A stretch of 5,768 nucleotides of DNA from Syntrophaceae bacterium UBA4059 (GTDB lineage Bacteria; Desulfobacterota; Syntrophia; Syntrophales; Smithellaceae), in assembly GCA_002382045.1 (NCBI GenBank), contig DFZJ01000152.1, positions 557-6,324 on the forward strand. Direction: 5' to 3'. The notes beneath the pieces are model-generated. The model ran no database searches, was not told the origin of the DNA, and saw only the letters and a list, made by a program, of their open reading frames with translations. The translations under genes and the position numbers were made by a program. How positions within the stretch are numbered: position 1 is the stretch's first letter; every line of letters starts with the position of its first letter. Positions 4,963 to 5,768 of the stretch are shown here, piece after piece.

Positions 4963-5768
4963 ATGCCATATAATCGACTGAGAAATGAAAAAAGTCCGTA
5001 CTTACTGCAACACGCGCAGAATCCGGTGGACTGGTATCCCTGGGGTGAAGAAGCATTTGAAAAGGCGCGGCGCGAAGACAAGCCTATCTTTCTGTCTATA
5101 GGCTATTCCACCTGTCACTGGTGCCATGTGATGGAGCGTGAATCGTTTGAAAATGAAGACGTGGCAGGACTTCTCAATGACACATTTGTGAATATTAAAG
5201 TTGATCGTGAAGAGCGTCCGGATATTGATGCCGTCTATATGAAAGTATGTCAGATCATGACCAAGAGCGGCGGCTGGCCTTTGACCATTATGATGACGCC
5301 GGACAAAAAACCTTTCTTTGCCGCAACCTACATACCCAGGGAAACAAAATATGGCCGCGTCGGCCTGCTGGAGATGATTCCGGAAGTCAAAACATTGTGG
5401 CAGACGAAACGTCCGGATGTTCTTTCCGCCGTATCGGAAATTGTCCAGCTCCTGCAACGGCCGATGATCAGCAGCTCACAGGATGTTGGCGAGGAAACGC
5501 TGCATCGGGCCTATCGGTCTTTATTGATGAGTTACGACAAGACCGTTGGCGGTTTCGGCCAGTCGCCGAAATTCCCAACGCCTCACAATTTCTTTTTTTT
5601 GCTGCGCTGCTGGAAGCGAACCGGTGATACGCAGGCTTTGCAAATGGTGGAACACACATTAAAAAACATGCGGTCCGGCGGGATTTATGATCAGATCGGC
5701 TTCGGTTTTCACCGCTATTCAACGGATTCCCAATGGATTGTTCCGCATTTTGAAAAGATGCTCTATGA
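4963..5768 (+). CDS. Thioredoxin-domain protein of the SSP411/YyaL (DUF255) family, 3' end outside window
   Basis: The frame is open from ATG 4963 to the window end: 268 residues of a protein usually about 600-700 long. The N-terminal domain has the family signature NRLRNEKSPYLLQHAQNPVD (residues 4-23), then WYPWGEEAF, a thioredoxin-fold active site STCHWCHVME (49-58; Cys51 and Cys54 in CxxC), VDREERPDID (80-89) and the cis-Pro loop GGWPLT (103-108). From about residue 175 the (alpha/alpha)6 glycosidase-like part begins, with GGFGQSPKFPTPHN (196-209), then GGIYDQIGFGFHRYSTD and WIVPHFEKMLY at the edge. No signal peptide is seen, so it is probably cytoplasmic. The family (human SPATA20, B. subtilis YyaL) has no firmly established reaction; a redox role is suggested by the CxxC. 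It is monocistronic as far as can be seen, preceded by a palindromic repeat. All motifs seen are intact. Confidence 0.95.
   Translation, partial: MPYNRLRNEKSPYLLQHAQNPVDWYPWGEEAFEKARREDKPIFLSIGYSTCHWCHVMERESFENEDVAGLLNDTFVNIKVDREERPDIDAVYMKVCQIMTKSGGWPLTIMMTPDKKPFFAATYIPRETKYGRVGLLEMIPEVKTLWQTKRPDVLSAVSEIVQLLQRPMISSSQDVGEETLHRAYRSLLMSYDKTVGGFGQSPKFPTPHNFFFLLRCWKRTGDTQALQMVEHTLKNMRSGGIYDQIGFGFHRYSTDSQWIVPHFEKMLY

Noticed and set aside
5002..5457. 151-codon - strand frame and other frames (5247-5627 +, 5468-5722 -) over the thioredoxin-domain gene
   Set aside because: The + frame from 4963 encodes an unmistakable DUF255 protein across all of this; the others have no domain or ribosome site.

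Overview
The window looks like a piece of a Gram-negative, anaerobe-type genome, most likely a member of the former Deltaproteobacteria (Desulfobacterota, Syntrophus or Smithella-like). This is inferred from the flavour of the proteins (an EF-G with an HAVDSSDMAF loop, a FAA1/ACSL-type fatty acyl-CoA ligase, a DUF255 thioredoxin-domain protein, a Cys-rich-tailed TPR protein relic) and from palindromic intergenic repeats of the TCATTGCGAGG..., GTCATAC(C/T)GGC... and GGATTCCGGC... types. No marker gene fixes the taxonomy.

Layout: 1-474 is the 3' end of an elongation factor G gene (+). It is followed, with no visible terminator, by an uncharacterised 231-aa P-loop ATPase (588-1283, +). A perfect 19-bp inverted repeat (1302-1343) serves as a shared terminator between this pair and a convergent gene for a 611-aa long-chain acyl-CoA synthetase (1377-3212, -). 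At the right edge a gene for a SSP411/YyaL-like thioredoxin-domain protein (DUF255) starts at 4963 (+) and runs off the window.

Between the ligase and the thioredoxin-domain gene lies about 1.75 kb (3213-4962) without a convincing intact gene of normal size. It holds a long imperfect hairpin (3360-3414), three short palindromic repeats of different types (3511-3544, 3778-3797, 4910-4931) and a 178-bp element bounded by a perfect 18-bp inverted repeat (3579-3756). It also holds the remnant of a secreted-type TPR protein that has lost its middle and is frameshifted (3790-3997), an AT-rich trypsin-like-protease-type reading frame interrupted by one in-frame TAG and lacking its N-terminal part (4123-4674), and a possible 24-residue membrane peptide (4783-4857). 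I read this as a site of repeated insertion and gene decay between housekeeping genes.

The intact genes do not form an obvious common pathway: translation (EF-G), an unknown ATPase, fatty-acid activation, and a thioredoxin-fold/glycosidase-fold protein. I did not find a convincing new multi-gene system. The points most worth checking are the TAG-interrupted frame, the 18-bp inverted-repeat element, the collapsed TPR gene, and the ATPase next to EF-G.
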